Below, piece after piece: positions 41,868 to 51,347 of a DNA stretch of 64,000 nt. Numbering within the stretch: position 1 is the first letter of the stretch; every line of letters begins with the position of its first letter. The position numbers and the translations under genes are program-made. Source of the stretch: an uncultured Eubacteriales bacterium (GTDB taxonomy: Bacteria; Bacillota; Clostridia; Christensenellales; UBA1242); the NCBI GenBank assembly GCA_949031345.1, contig CARNVA010000003.1, positions 69,708 to 133,707 on the forward strand, given 5' to 3'. Under the pieces are notes generated by a model. It did no database searches, was not told where the DNA came from, and was given only the letters and a program-made list of their open reading frames with translations.

Positions 41868-42485
41868 ATGACAAAATTTATAAACAAAGAAAGTTGTTTT
41901 ATCGGCGAAAATGTCAAAATTGGCAATAATGTCACCATTTATGAAAACAATCACATTGAGGGTGATACAACGATTGGCGACAACACCACCCTGCTTCCTG
42001 GAAATTTCATTTCAAGTTGCAAAATCGGCAAAAGTTGCAAAGTTTTAAGCAGTGTTTTGGAAGATAGTGAAATTTTAGATGATGTAAGCATTGGTCCATT
42101 TGCAAGGTTGCGTCCTCATACTTTAATTAAAAATGGCTGCAAAGTTGGAAATTTTGTAGAAATCAAAAACAGCAGCATCGGAAATGGTTGCAAGATAAGT
42201 CATCTTGCTTATGTGGGTGATGTTGACATGGGTGCAGATTGCAATATTGGCTGTGGGGTCATTTTTGCAAACTACAACGGCAAACAAAAAAATAGAACGA
42301 TTGTCGGAAGGCATGTTTTTATTGGCTCAAACAGCAATATTATTGCGCCTGTCTTAATTGAAGATGATAGTTATATTTGCGCAGGCACCACAGTCACTGA
42401 AAAGGTCGAAAAGCACGATATGGTCATTGGTCGCACGCGTCAGCAAAACAAACCTGGCAGAGCAAAAAAATATTGGGAGGCATAG
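41868..42485 (+). CDS. GlmU-type glucosamine-1-phosphate N-acetyltransferase, single domain
   Basis: A 205-residue left-handed beta-helix protein equal to the C-terminal half of GlmU: repeated hexapeptides (IGENVKIGNNVTIYEN, IGPFARLRPHT, NFVEIKNS), HLAYVGDVDMGADCNIGCGVIFANYNGKQK with the family's conserved Gly-rich turn, and RTIVGRHVFIGSN. The uridylyltransferase half of GlmU is missing, so it would make GlcNAc-1-P but not UDP-GlcNAc. glmM follows 103 nt later, giving the preceding step. The start at 41868 (AGGAGAAATC) is used; the longer frame upstream is the complement of tRNA-Gly. Confidence 0.9.
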   Translation: MTKFINKESCFIGENVKIGNNVTIYENNHIEGDTTIGDNTTLLPGNFISSCKIGKSCKVLSSVLEDSEILDDVSIGPFARLRPHTLIKNGCKVGNFVEIKNSSIGNGCKISHLAYVGDVDMGADCNIGCGVIFANYNGKQKNRTIVGRHVFIGSNSNIIAPVLIEDDSYICAGTTVTEKVEKHDMVIGRTRQQNKPGRAKKYWEA

Positions 42486-42588
42486 ACTCTTTCTTAGATT
42501 TTATAAATAAAATCTTTAACTTCTATTTTAAAATAAAAAAACATATTACACCCTATTAAAAACGAAATATATAATCAAAGGAGAAAAA

Positions 42589-43893
42589 ATGGGAATTTAT
42601 TTTGGTACAGATGGATTTCGGGGCATTTATGGTGAGGTAATCTCCCCCAGCATTGCCTACAAAGTCGGAAACAGTTTAGGCAGTTTATGCTGCAAAAAGA
42701 AAATTATAATTGGAAGAGATACGCGAAGAAGTGGCAGCCTTTTGACGCTTTCCTTCGCAAGTGGAATTATGAGTCATGGCGTGGATGTAATTGATATAGG
42801 AATTGTTCCAACTCCGGTCATTGCATATCTTACAAAGGCACTAGGCTTTGATTATGGCGTGGTTATAAGTGCAAGTCACAATCCAAGACAGTATAATGGT
42901 ATAAAAATTTTTGACCATGACGGATTTAAGATAAGTGAAGAGCTTGAAGCGACAATTGAGCGAAAAATTCTTTATTCGACAGAACTTGGAAGCGAAAAGC
43001 TTGGAAGATATTATTTCAAACCGCGTCTAATAAAGAAATATAAAGAAAATATTATTTCAAATATTGAAAGTCTTGACGGACTAAAGATTGTACTTGACCT
43101 CGCGAATGGCGCTTCAATCAGCACAGCCAAAGAGCTTTTTTCCACTCTTGGTGCAAAGATAATCATTTTAAATAATGGCAAAAGTGGCAAAAAGATTAAC
43201 AACAAGTGCGGTGCACTTTATCCTGATGAACTCGCAAATGCTGTAAAACGCCATAATGCCGACATGGGTTTTGCCTTTGATGGTGATGCAGACAGAATAA
43301 TAGGTTGCAATGAAAAGGGAGAGCTTCTTGATGGTGATGACCTGCTTTTCATTCTTTCGCACAAGCTTCCGCCTTCTTCTTATGTAGTTGGCACAAGCAT
43401 GACAAACAAAGGGCTTGAGGTAGCGCTTGCAAAAGAAAATATCACCCTGCTGAGAGCCGATGTTGGTGATAAATATGTGGCTATGCTTATGAAAAATAAA
43501 GGTGCCTCGCTTGGCGGCGAAACTTCTGGACATATTATAGACATGAGTCTCGGTTGCACTGGTGATGGCGTTTTGACAGCTCTCAGCATTGCAAGTTTGG
43601 TCAAACAGCAAAATACCAAGCTTTCAAAGTTAAATTCTTTCAAACATTATCCACAAATTTTAATCAATGTGGAAGTTGTTGATAAATTCCGCTTATTAAA
43701 TTCTGACCTACTATCTTCAAAAATTCTTGCCATTCAAAAACATTTTGGCAGCAATGGAAGAGTGCTTGTGAGGGCGAGTGGAACAGAAAATAAAATCAGG
43801 ATTATGTGTGAAAATGTTGATAAAAAAGAAGCTCAAGCTTATGCAAAAGAATTGGAAGCGCTTATTCGGTCAATTGAAATGGAAAAAAACTAA
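42589..43893 (+). CDS. glmM: Phosphoglucosamine mutase GlmM
   Basis: Interconverts glucosamine-6-P and glucosamine-1-P for cell-wall and UDP-GlcNAc synthesis. The 434 residues start with GTDGFRGIYGE. The phosphoserine motif SASHNP has the catalytic S96, the metal loop is FDGDADR, the sugar-binding GGETSGH follows, and VRASGTENKIRIM is the phosphate-binding C-terminus. AAAGGAGAAA precedes the ATG. It is adjacent to an acetyltransferase that uses its product. Confidence 0.96.
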   Translation: MGIYFGTDGFRGIYGEVISPSIAYKVGNSLGSLCCKKKIIIGRDTRRSGSLLTLSFASGIMSHGVDVIDIGIVPTPVIAYLTKALGFDYGVVISASHNPRQYNGIKIFDHDGFKISEELEATIERKILYSTELGSEKLGRYYFKPRLIKKYKENIISNIESLDGLKIVLDLANGASISTAKELFSTLGAKIIILNNGKSGKKINNKCGALYPDELANAVKRHNADMGFAFDGDADRIIGCNEKGELLDGDDLLFILSHKLPPSSYVVGTSMTNKGLEVALAKENITLLRADVGDKYVAMLMKNKGASLGGETSGHIIDMSLGCTGDGVLTALSIASLVKQQNTKLSKLNSFKHYPQILINVEVVDKFRLLNSDLLSSKILAIQKHFGSNGRVLVRASGTENKIRIMCENVDKKEAQAYAKELEALIRSIEMEKN

Positions 43894-43921
43894 AAAAAGA
43901 TGCATCATTTGCATCTTTTTT
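43892..43921. terminator. Terminator between glmM and a minus-strand gene
   Basis: AAAAAAAGATGCA/TGCATCTTTTTT hairpin between convergent genes. Confidence 0.8.
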
Positions 43922-43953
43922 GCTTTTAAACACAACCTTAAAGAAATTAAAAA

Positions 43954-45375
43954 TTATTCATCTTCTAAACTTTCTTCATATTCTATATCCTTGTCAAACT
44001 TGCATTCAATAGAATATTTTGGTTTTCCTTCATTTGTCAAATAATCTTCTTGATTATTATTTATCACATTGACCACTGCATTGGCCACCAATACTTCAAT
44101 TTCTGAAAGCATTTTTCTATCACAGCCATACATGCCAGTGCTCATATTATTTGTCATAAAGTCAATAAAATCAAGCGCTCTGATAAGTGAGCCAAAACAT
44201 TTATTTTTTGTCATTTCATAATCAGGATTATTTTTAGTCGCGTCCAGCCATTTTGTTAAATATCTCAAATATCCTTGCGCTGCCGACGATTTGCCGTCAA
44301 GATAATCTTTTACAAGATTGTCAACATTGATTTTTAAAACTTTCTTATTTATCTTCATCTTGAGAAATGGAAGTCCATAAGTGCCATTTTTAGCCAATTC
44401 ATTTTCAGCAAGTTTTCCGCCCATATTATCTATTTTCATAAGATAATTTTTCAGATGTCTGCAATCGATGGCATTACATCTGCCTGTGCGATACTTTCCC
44501 TTGCCATTTGTATAACGAAATTTTCTCAAGCATAAAATTGCATCTTCTTCACTTTGGAAATGAAAGTGTGGAGACTGAGCAACTTCGCCAAACACCATTT
44601 TGCGTTTGTCTTGCCCTATCCAAACATTTGTGTGAGGATGTGGGTCATTGTCATATCTCATAAAAGGCATAGCCTTTTTAGGATCTCCATCCAAAAGCAC
44701 ATACATAGAAATTGACAAGCTTCGGTCATATAAAAACCTGTCATTTATACGAGCTTCAATTTCTGTTTTGGTGCTTGGATATCTCTTTCGACCAAAATAT
44801 TTCAATGCCCTTGGTTTATATTTAAGATTGACCACTTTGGCACACAAAATATCTTCATTATTTGAAAGATAATATTGAATGTCAGTTTTCACCTGTTCCC
44901 CTGTTGCCCTTGCTTTTTTGTCACGGAAGGAAATTACATTTGGAAATTCATAAATTGGACGGTCATACTGATAGCGCTTTACATAAACTGGATTTTTGAT
45001 GCATGCTTGAAGTTCATCAAGTTGGTGTTGACGCACCATGTAAGGCTCATATTTCCAAGGTCTTGAAACAAAAGTTTCATTATTAAACTGTTTCATAAGC
45101 TCATAAACAGGCACATTAGTGTGAATATCACCAATAAACTCTTTATGATGATAAGTGACATACTTTAACAAATCTTGTTTTAATAAAGGAATAATATCTT
45201 TCATGTCTGTTTTATTCTTTTGGTGGGAAAGACGAAGAACAGCTGAATCACGGTCACCAAAAAGGTAATCTTCTGCATTGTCAATTTCGCTCTCAGAAAG
45301 AATTTGCTCATCATCATGAAACTGATTATCAGCAAACTGGTCAATTTGTATTTTCTTGTCTTTCTTTTCGCTCAT
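43954..45375 (-). CDS. Hypothetical protein, 473 residues, His-rich central motif
   Basis: I do not recognise this family. It is a soluble protein without signal peptide or membrane segment. A central stretch has DNDPHPHTNVWIGQDKR and then SPHFHFQSEEDAILCLRKF (about residues 245-290), which together contain four to five His in a metal-binding-like spacing. Before it is a basic region with YxYDRP and KARATGEQVKTDIQYYL; after it comes CNAIDCRHLKNYLMKID and a helical C-terminal domain. The N-terminus is acidic. GGGAGAAAC precedes the ATG. It converges on glmM and diverges from the MBL gene. Confidence 0.75.
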   Translation of the reverse strand: MSEKKDKKIQIDQFADNQFHDDEQILSESEIDNAEDYLFGDRDSAVLRLSHQKNKTDMKDIIPLLKQDLLKYVTYHHKEFIGDIHTNVPVYELMKQFNNETFVSRPWKYEPYMVRQHQLDELQACIKNPVYVKRYQYDRPIYEFPNVISFRDKKARATGEQVKTDIQYYLSNNEDILCAKVVNLKYKPRALKYFGRKRYPSTKTEIEARINDRFLYDRSLSISMYVLLDGDPKKAMPFMRYDNDPHPHTNVWIGQDKRKMVFGEVAQSPHFHFQSEEDAILCLRKFRYTNGKGKYRTGRCNAIDCRHLKNYLMKIDNMGGKLAENELAKNGTYGLPFLKMKINKKVLKINVDNLVKDYLDGKSSAAQGYLRYLTKWLDATKNNPDYEMTKNKCFGSLIRALDFIDFMTNNMSTGMYGCDRKMLSEIEVLVANAVVNVINNNQEDYLTNEGKPKYSIECKFDKDIEYEESLEDE

Positions 45376-45584
45376 AGTTTCTCCCTTGTTTATTTATATT
45401 GTAACATATTAAAACAAAAAATCAATACTATTTGAAAATAAAGTTGAATATTTTTTATTTATAAAAATACCATGTAAAAACAGCGCAACGCATCATATTA
45501 AGCTTGAAGAAAAGATTTGACAAAAAAAGCGTTTTGCACTAAACTTAATTTATATAAAATTTGATTTTTTTTCGAGGTAAACCA

Positions 45585-46289
45585 ATGAAAATTGATGTTG
45601 TTGGATGCATGTGCACATGGACTAAAAACTTATCAGCTAGTTATATAATCAATGATGAGCTTATGTTTGATATTCCGCAAGGCAGCTTCAAAACATTGTT
45701 TGAAGACTATGACATATTAAAAACAAAATATATTATTATCTCACACTTTCACAGTGATCACTTTATGGATATTCATCTTGTGCTGGACTTTTTTGTTCAT
45801 CACAGTAAAGAAAAGCTGACAATCATTGCGCCAAAAGGCTGCAAAGAACGCCTAAAAACAATGTTTAGACTGGTCGAGGTGACCTATCTTGAAGAAGCTT
45901 TAAATGACATAACCTTCATTGAATGTGAAAACAATAAAATAATCAATATTGGAGATTATAAAATAAAAATGTTTAAAATGCTGCATAACAACCTTGATTC
46001 TTATGGTTTCACTATTCAGCAAAATGGCATAACAGTTGGTTTCAGCGGTGATAGTGCCATGTGCAACAATGTGAGAAAGATTATCAGCAAAAGTAAGGTC
46101 GCATTCATTGATTGCGCTCAGGTAAAAGTAACAAACAAACATCTTTGCGTTGAAGAAGTAAAAGGTCTTATTAAAGACTATCCATCATGCAAAATTTATC
46201 CTACTCACATGTCAATTTTTTCAATTAAAGAGCTGGATAAAGCTGGTTTGACATATCCAAAGCAAAGCGATATTGTAATAGTAGAATAA
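45585..46289 (+). CDS. Metallo-beta-lactamase-fold hydrolase
   Basis: A 234-residue MBL-fold protein. The metal motif HFHSDH is at 54-59; further His residues are in FKMLHNNLDS and THMS, and the Asp ligand is in FSGDS. The layout resembles RNase Z-like and cyclic-nucleotide or phosphorylcholine hydrolases, but the substrate is unknown. The start at 45585 is chosen because CGAGGT precedes it; an upstream TTG at 45561 in frame lacks one. Monocistronic; a bidirectional terminator follows at 46353-46384. Confidence 0.87.
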   Translation: MKIDVVGCMCTWTKNLSASYIINDELMFDIPQGSFKTLFEDYDILKTKYIIISHFHSDHFMDIHLVLDFFVHHSKEKLTIIAPKGCKERLKTMFRLVEVTYLEEALNDITFIECENNKIINIGDYKIKMFKMLHNNLDSYGFTIQQNGITVGFSGDSAMCNNVRKIISKSKVAFIDCAQVKVTNKHLCVEEVKGLIKDYPSCKIYPTHMSIFSIKELDKAGLTYPKQSDIVIVE

Positions 46290-46352
46290 AATAAAATTTT
46301 GTATAAACGCATGCAAAAATCTTATAATTAAATAAAAATGACAGGAAATACT

Positions 46353-46384
46353 AAAAATATGGGCTAAAAACCCCATATTTTTTG
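46353..46384. terminator. Bidirectional terminator between the MBL and lipoprotein genes
   Basis: AAAAATATGGG/CCCATATTTTTT hairpin between convergent genes. Confidence 0.8.
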
Positions 46385-46388
46385 TTTT

Positions 46389-48692
46389 TTATATCAAATT
46401 TGTCTCAAAACTGTAATTAAGAAGTCCATAAGGCAATTTCAAAAGATTATTAAATGTGTCAGAAATATTTATGTCAAGCACATTTGGTTTATTTAACGGT
46501 GCATCAATTTGCAGTGCAAGTTTTATTGCAATTTTTCCATTTTCAAGTTGGATTGTCTGCACCTTAATGATTTTAAGTTTAACCTTTTCCTGCATGCCAT
46601 TATTTGCAAAGTATGTCTCGCTTAGATTTCCATCACTCAATATCACCCTATCAGCAGAAACCACTTTGCCGCACAATTTTTCAATTTCTTCATAGTTGTA
46701 ATTTTCTTTTTCAAGCTCTGAAATTTTTTCAACAGCAGTCACCGTGCTATGTTTTTGATTAAAATCATCGGTTATGCTTTTGCCTTGTTTATCATAATAT
46801 TTTCCAGTCTCATCTTTGACCACACAATTTGTTTTAAACTCACTGAAATCAATTTCGAGTTCTGAGATTGACTCATCCCCAAACAAATATTTATCTGGCT
46901 TCACAGTGCCAAGTCCATTTCCGATTTGAATTTCTCTTAATTTTTCCCTTATAGGCATAAGCTTTACTTGAATTTTATCATCCAGCAAAGACAAGCAATC
47001 TTTAAACTCTTCATTTTTAAATAGATATTTATTGAATATTTCAAAGAAGGTCTGATTTAAATTTTCCTTATAATAATTCTCTGCCAATTCTAAAGCCGTT
47101 TTAATAATATCTGTAATTATGTTGTTTTGGCGCTGATTTAAGTCACCTCTTTTTTCAACTTTACTTAAGTCAAAAAGTCCATCAAGGTCAAAGCTGTTGT
47201 TTATCAAATATGCCTTAGAAAGCAAGGTTTTTGGATCATAGAAAGATGCATATACAAGCACCTTTCCGCCAAAGCGTTTGCTGTCTATTAAAATATTTAA
47301 ATAATCGATGGAATTATTATGTTTTGCAAGTTGCGCTTTCTTTTCAGCTTCATCAAGTCCATCTAAATTTAGCGTAATTCTCGCACTTAGAAAGCCCAAT
47401 CGTGACCAATCTATATCTTGATAGTTTTTTCCTTTAAACGAAATAAGCGCAAATGGATTTAAATCTGCGTCAATACTCACATCATATTTATCCTTCACCT
47501 GCACCATCTCGCCCTCTGAAACAAAAGCAATGCTGCCCTCAGCGCGATAGTTTAACGCATTATGTGTATAAGGCGGATAGAAAGAGATTTCTTCCTTAAA
47601 CTTGTCATCTGGCTCTTCTTTAAAGCCGCAATCAAAAGCATTTAAATTCATATAAATTTCACCTTTTGGCAATGTAATAATTCTTCCGCCAAAAGTAAGA
47701 CGATAATCTTTTGAAAGAGCGCAAACCATTTTAATATTTCTCAATTTTTCACTGTCATTATCAACATATTCAATGTCAAGTTTAATTGAAATCTTTGGAA
47801 AACTTTCCTCAGAATAAGCGCCAATAAGCACATTTGCAAGCTGTTTAAGTCCATCATCTTTAATCGAAGGATAAAAGTTTTTAAGTATGTTCAAAATCTT
47901 TTGAAAGCTTATAGTAAGGCTTGAAGTGTCTTTGCCATTTTCAACGCTTTCAACAAAGCCATAATCATTCATCAGACCAAAACATCGATCAAATTGATAG
48001 TAAGCATCTTGAAATAATTTTTCACAATTCCAAGCTTCTTCAGATGGATTTAATAAATCATGAAGATTTGAAAACAAATTTAAGTCACCATAACAATATT
48101 TTTTATTTTCAAAATCAAGATAAATTTTCCCCTCTTGATTTTCTTCTAAATAGGCAAACACATTTTTTAAATTATTTTGCTCGCCAGCTTTAAAGCTTAA
48201 AAGTTTTTCGCGTTTATTTTCATTTAAATAGCCGCTTACTGTGGTATTTTTATTAAAAATTGTCAAATTTTCAGCATTTTTATATAATATATCGCCTTCT
48301 AGCGAAAAATTGAAATATTCGCCATTATTTTCACAGCCAGCACTAAATATATTATACATGCTGTTTAAAAGTCTATCAAATGTAAGTGTGCCGCTTGTTG
48401 AAAACCTAGCTTCCAGCTTTTTAGGAGTTTTGCTGGTAATCTTCAAATTTGGATTATCGCTATATTTTCGATAACCATCATACCACCCTGAAAAAGCAAA
48501 CCAGTCATCAGCAGTTGCCCTATAATATTTTTCGCCATTTTTTTCATAGCTTTCTATACTGCCATTCTCGCCAGCGGAAATGATAACATTTGGTTGACTG
48601 TTTCCACAAGAAAACAAAAACGCTGACAAACAGAAAATCGTCATTATCAGCGTTATCAATAAAATGTTATTTTTTGCTTTCAATTTCAACAT
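46389..48692 (-). CDS. Large lipoprotein with InlB-B-like N-terminal module
   Basis: A 767-residue secreted lipoprotein. The signal peptide is followed by the lipobox LFSC with C29 as the lipidated residue. Residues about 33-80 match a divergent InlB B-repeat (short beta module with FAFSGWYDG). The rest is beta-rich, with no catalytic motif I recognise, and may be a cell-surface binding protein. The ATG lies 7 nt after a strong -10 box and has no ribosome binding site, so the mRNA appears leaderless. Confidence 0.8.
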   Translation of the reverse strand: MLKLKAKNNILLITLIMTIFCLSAFLFSCGNSQPNVIISAGENGSIESYEKNGEKYYRATADDWFAFSGWYDGYRKYSDNPNLKITSKTPKKLEARFSTSGTLTFDRLLNSMYNIFSAGCENNGEYFNFSLEGDILYKNAENLTIFNKNTTVSGYLNENKREKLLSFKAGEQNNLKNVFAYLEENQEGKIYLDFENKKYCYGDLNLFSNLHDLLNPSEEAWNCEKLFQDAYYQFDRCFGLMNDYGFVESVENGKDTSSLTISFQKILNILKNFYPSIKDDGLKQLANVLIGAYSEESFPKISIKLDIEYVDNDSEKLRNIKMVCALSKDYRLTFGGRIITLPKGEIYMNLNAFDCGFKEEPDDKFKEEISFYPPYTHNALNYRAEGSIAFVSEGEMVQVKDKYDVSIDADLNPFALISFKGKNYQDIDWSRLGFLSARITLNLDGLDEAEKKAQLAKHNNSIDYLNILIDSKRFGGKVLVYASFYDPKTLLSKAYLINNSFDLDGLFDLSKVEKRGDLNQRQNNIITDIIKTALELAENYYKENLNQTFFEIFNKYLFKNEEFKDCLSLLDDKIQVKLMPIREKLREIQIGNGLGTVKPDKYLFGDESISELEIDFSEFKTNCVVKDETGKYYDKQGKSITDDFNQKHSTVTAVEKISELEKENYNYEEIEKLCGKVVSADRVILSDGNLSETYFANNGMQEKVKLKIIKVQTIQLENGKIAIKLALQIDAPLNKPNVLDINISDTFNNLLKLPYGLLNYSFETNLI

Positions 48693-48699
48693 ATTTTAA

Positions 48700-48728
48700 A
48701 TTATACAATAATCTGCGAAAAATGTCAA
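48700..48728 (-). promoter_or_regulatory. Promoter placing the lipoprotein start at +1 (leaderless)
   Basis: Minus-strand TTGACA, a 17-bp spacer, TATAAT, then 7 nt and the ATG at 48692. Confidence 0.7.
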
Positions 48729-48783
48729 AATAAAATAGTTTTATCTTTAAATCTTGCTTTTTTTGATAAAACATCTAAAACGT

Positions 48784-50568
48784 TTAAAGCTTTTTCCACT
48801 TGTTAAGCATGCTTGTCAAATATTCAAAACAGCTTTCAAAAGTCTTTTTATCACTAAGGTCACAACCAGAGTTTTTTAATATTTCAACAGGCTCTAAAGC
48901 ACATCCAGCTGAAAGAAACTTGAAATAATTCTCTGTTGCACCCTTCTCATTTGAAAGCATTTTGTTTGCAAAACAAATTGCGCTTAGCATTCCTGTTGCA
49001 TATTTGTAAACATAAAATGAATTGAAAAAGTGTGGGATTCTTGCCCATTCATACTGCACTTCATCGACAAGTTTCACATGCCCAAAATATTTTTCGTTGA
49101 GCTGATAGTAAAGTTTACACAATTTATCTTTAGTAAGGCCGTCGCCATTTTCATGCAACTTGTGCACCTCTTGTTCAAACTCGGCAAACATGGTTTGTCT
49201 GAAAATTGTGCCCTTGACCTCATCAAAAAGTTTGTTGTAAAGTGCCTTTTTCTCGTCTGCCGATTTCGCCTCTTTCAAAAGATAATTTATAAGCAATATC
49301 TCGTTGGTGGTGCTGGCAATTTCAGCCAAGAAAATTGTATAATTTGCCTTCTCTCTTGCTTGATTTTTATTTGAATAATATGAATGCATTGCGTGGCCAA
49401 GCTCATGAGCAAGAGTAAACACTGAGTCAAGGTCTCCTTCAAAGTTTGTCATAACATAAGGATGGAAACCATAAATTCCACTTTCAAAAGCTCCTGAGCG
49501 TTTATCAAGGGTTGGATAAACATCAATCCATCTCTCATTCTGAGCCTTATCAAGCAACTTTATATACTCATCACCCAGCGGAGAAAGTGCTTTTTTAATA
49601 AGCTCCATAGCCTCTTCATAGGTAAATTTCTTTTCTTCACCCTTGTCAGTTGATGCCATGGCATCATAAATATAAAAATCTTTGAGATTAAGCTCTTTTT
49701 GTTTAAGTTTAAAATAATCAAATAGGATAGGCAGGTTTTGACCAACCTGTTCAATCAGGCAGTTATAGACATCCTTGCTCACCTCTTCATTTTCAAGAGC
49801 CGCGTCTAAAGCGCTTGCATATTTTCGCGCTTTAGCAAAATAGCAATCTGATTTAACCTCATTTATATAATTGCAAGCGAGCGTATTGATAAGCGAGCCA
49901 AACTTGCCGTTGAGTTTGCAAAATGCTTCTTTTCTGAGTTGTCTATCACCGCTTCGCATAAATTTGCCATAGCTTGACTGAGTAAGTTTGAAGGTTTGCC
50001 CGCAAGTGTTTGAAATCTCTCCATAATCAAAATCGACATCTGATGCTTTTTCCATATTATCAGAAAAACCTCCTAAGAAGTCCATGCCAGCAAGAAGTTT
50101 TTCTTCCGCTTTTGAAAGCTTATGAATTTTGTCTTTTTTGATATTTTTAAACATACGGTCAAAATCTTTAAGCTCTTCATTTGCTATCAACTCATCCAGC
50201 ATACTGTCCGGAAGCTCATAAAACTCTGATAAAGCAAAAGCTGTCTCAACACTGAAATCACTTAAAAAAACATAAAGTTTTTCCTGCATTTCATTATATT
50301 TATCACTTGAAAGACATTCAGTATTTTTAAGAAAACAATATTGCTCGGCAGGCTCTAAAATCTCACTCACCTTTTTATCAAGCTTAAGATATTCTTTGAC
50401 TGCCTTAATAGTGTTGAGCTTTCCTTCATATTTCTTAAGTGCTGGAAGCATAGCTTTAGCTTCAGCAAGTTTTGCAAAGAAAGTTGCATCATTTGTGCAA
50501 AGTGGGCTTAAATCCCATTTATATTTTTCTTCAATTTTATCTCTTGTCAAAACTGAAATTTCAGCCAT
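48784..50568 (-). CDS. pepF: Oligoendopeptidase F (M3 family)
   Basis: A zinc oligopeptidase of the cytosol that degrades peptides of about 7-17 residues. The 594 residues have the active site HELGHAMHSYY with H388, E389 and H392, the upstream block GIYGFHPYVMTNFEG of M3B peptidases, and a helical N-terminal half covering the active site. AAGAGGTGAAG precedes the ATG. It stands as a single gene. Confidence 0.95.
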   Translation of the reverse strand: MAEISVLTRDKIEEKYKWDLSPLCTNDATFFAKLAEAKAMLPALKKYEGKLNTIKAVKEYLKLDKKVSEILEPAEQYCFLKNTECLSSDKYNEMQEKLYVFLSDFSVETAFALSEFYELPDSMLDELIANEELKDFDRMFKNIKKDKIHKLSKAEEKLLAGMDFLGGFSDNMEKASDVDFDYGEISNTCGQTFKLTQSSYGKFMRSGDRQLRKEAFCKLNGKFGSLINTLACNYINEVKSDCYFAKARKYASALDAALENEEVSKDVYNCLIEQVGQNLPILFDYFKLKQKELNLKDFYIYDAMASTDKGEEKKFTYEEAMELIKKALSPLGDEYIKLLDKAQNERWIDVYPTLDKRSGAFESGIYGFHPYVMTNFEGDLDSVFTLAHELGHAMHSYYSNKNQAREKANYTIFLAEIASTTNEILLINYLLKEAKSADEKKALYNKLFDEVKGTIFRQTMFAEFEQEVHKLHENGDGLTKDKLCKLYYQLNEKYFGHVKLVDEVQYEWARIPHFFNSFYVYKYATGMLSAICFANKMLSNEKGATENYFKFLSAGCALEPVEILKNSGCDLSDKKTFESCFEYLTSMLNKWKKL

Positions 50569-50651
50569 ACTTCACCTCTTTTTAATATATTTTACATTTT
50601 TTTTGATATTTTTAGCTGTTTTTTTGAAAAAATCATGCATTTTGAGCTTAA

Positions 50652-51347
50652 TTATCTTACAAAATATTTATCTAGATAGAATTTAGACCAAGGCAAAACA
50701 TTTTCTGGAGGACATGCAAAAACCATTTTTTCTTTTGTTGTAGGATGAGTAAACTCCAGTCGTCCAGCCCAAAGTCCAAGATTGTTTGACGCCCTAGTTT
50801 TTTCTTTTCCATATTTATTATCTCCATAAAGGGCACAATTGATTGCAGCAAACTGCACTCGAATTTGGTGACTGCGGCCGGTAAGTAAGTTTACCTCAAC
50901 AAGCGCATTATCACCTTCAACTTGCAAAGTTTTATATTCAAGCTCTGCAAGTTTAGACCCCTCTTCGCTGAGCGGTACAACTCTTACTATATTGTTTTTT
51001 TCATCCTTTTTTAAATTATGCTTAAGCCTTCCAGTTTTTGCCTGTGGCACATGTGAAGTGATTGCATAATAAGTCTTTTTTGTATCATGACTTGCAAATT
51101 GAGCAGACAATCTTGCTGCTGACTTTGAATTTCTTGCAAACACCATAATTCCACCTGTTGGCCTGTCAAGTCTGTGAACAAGCCCTATAAAAGCCTCACC
51201 CTCTTTATTATATTTTTCTTTGACATATTGTTTAACCATACTCAAAAGGTCATCATCACCCGAAGCATCAGCTTGAGTTGGCACATTGTGTGGTTTAAGC
51301 ACTACTATAATTTGGTTATCTTCATATAAAACTACTAATTTTTCCAT
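50652..51347 (-). CDS. RluA-family pseudouridine synthase
   Basis: A 231-residue pseudouridine synthase of the RluA type, which isomerises uridines in rRNA or tRNA. ILYEDNQIIVVLKPHNVPTQ is the N-terminal family block and HRLDRPTGGIMVFAR contains the catalytic Asp (in RLDRPTGG); GRSHQIRVQF and CALYGDNKYG follow. The S4 domain of many RluD proteins is absent. The start at 51347 is used with AGGGG 9 nt upstream. It overlaps the upstream methyltransferase by 13 nt, so the two are coupled. Confidence 0.93.
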   Translation of the reverse strand: MEKLVVLYEDNQIIVVLKPHNVPTQADASGDDDLLSMVKQYVKEKYNKEGEAFIGLVHRLDRPTGGIMVFARNSKSAARLSAQFASHDTKKTYYAITSHVPQAKTGRLKHNLKKDEKNNIVRVVPLSEEGSKLAELEYKTLQVEGDNALVEVNLLTGRSHQIRVQFAAINCALYGDNKYGKEKTRASNNLGLWAGRLEFTHPTTKEKMVFACPPENVLPWSKFYLDKYFVR

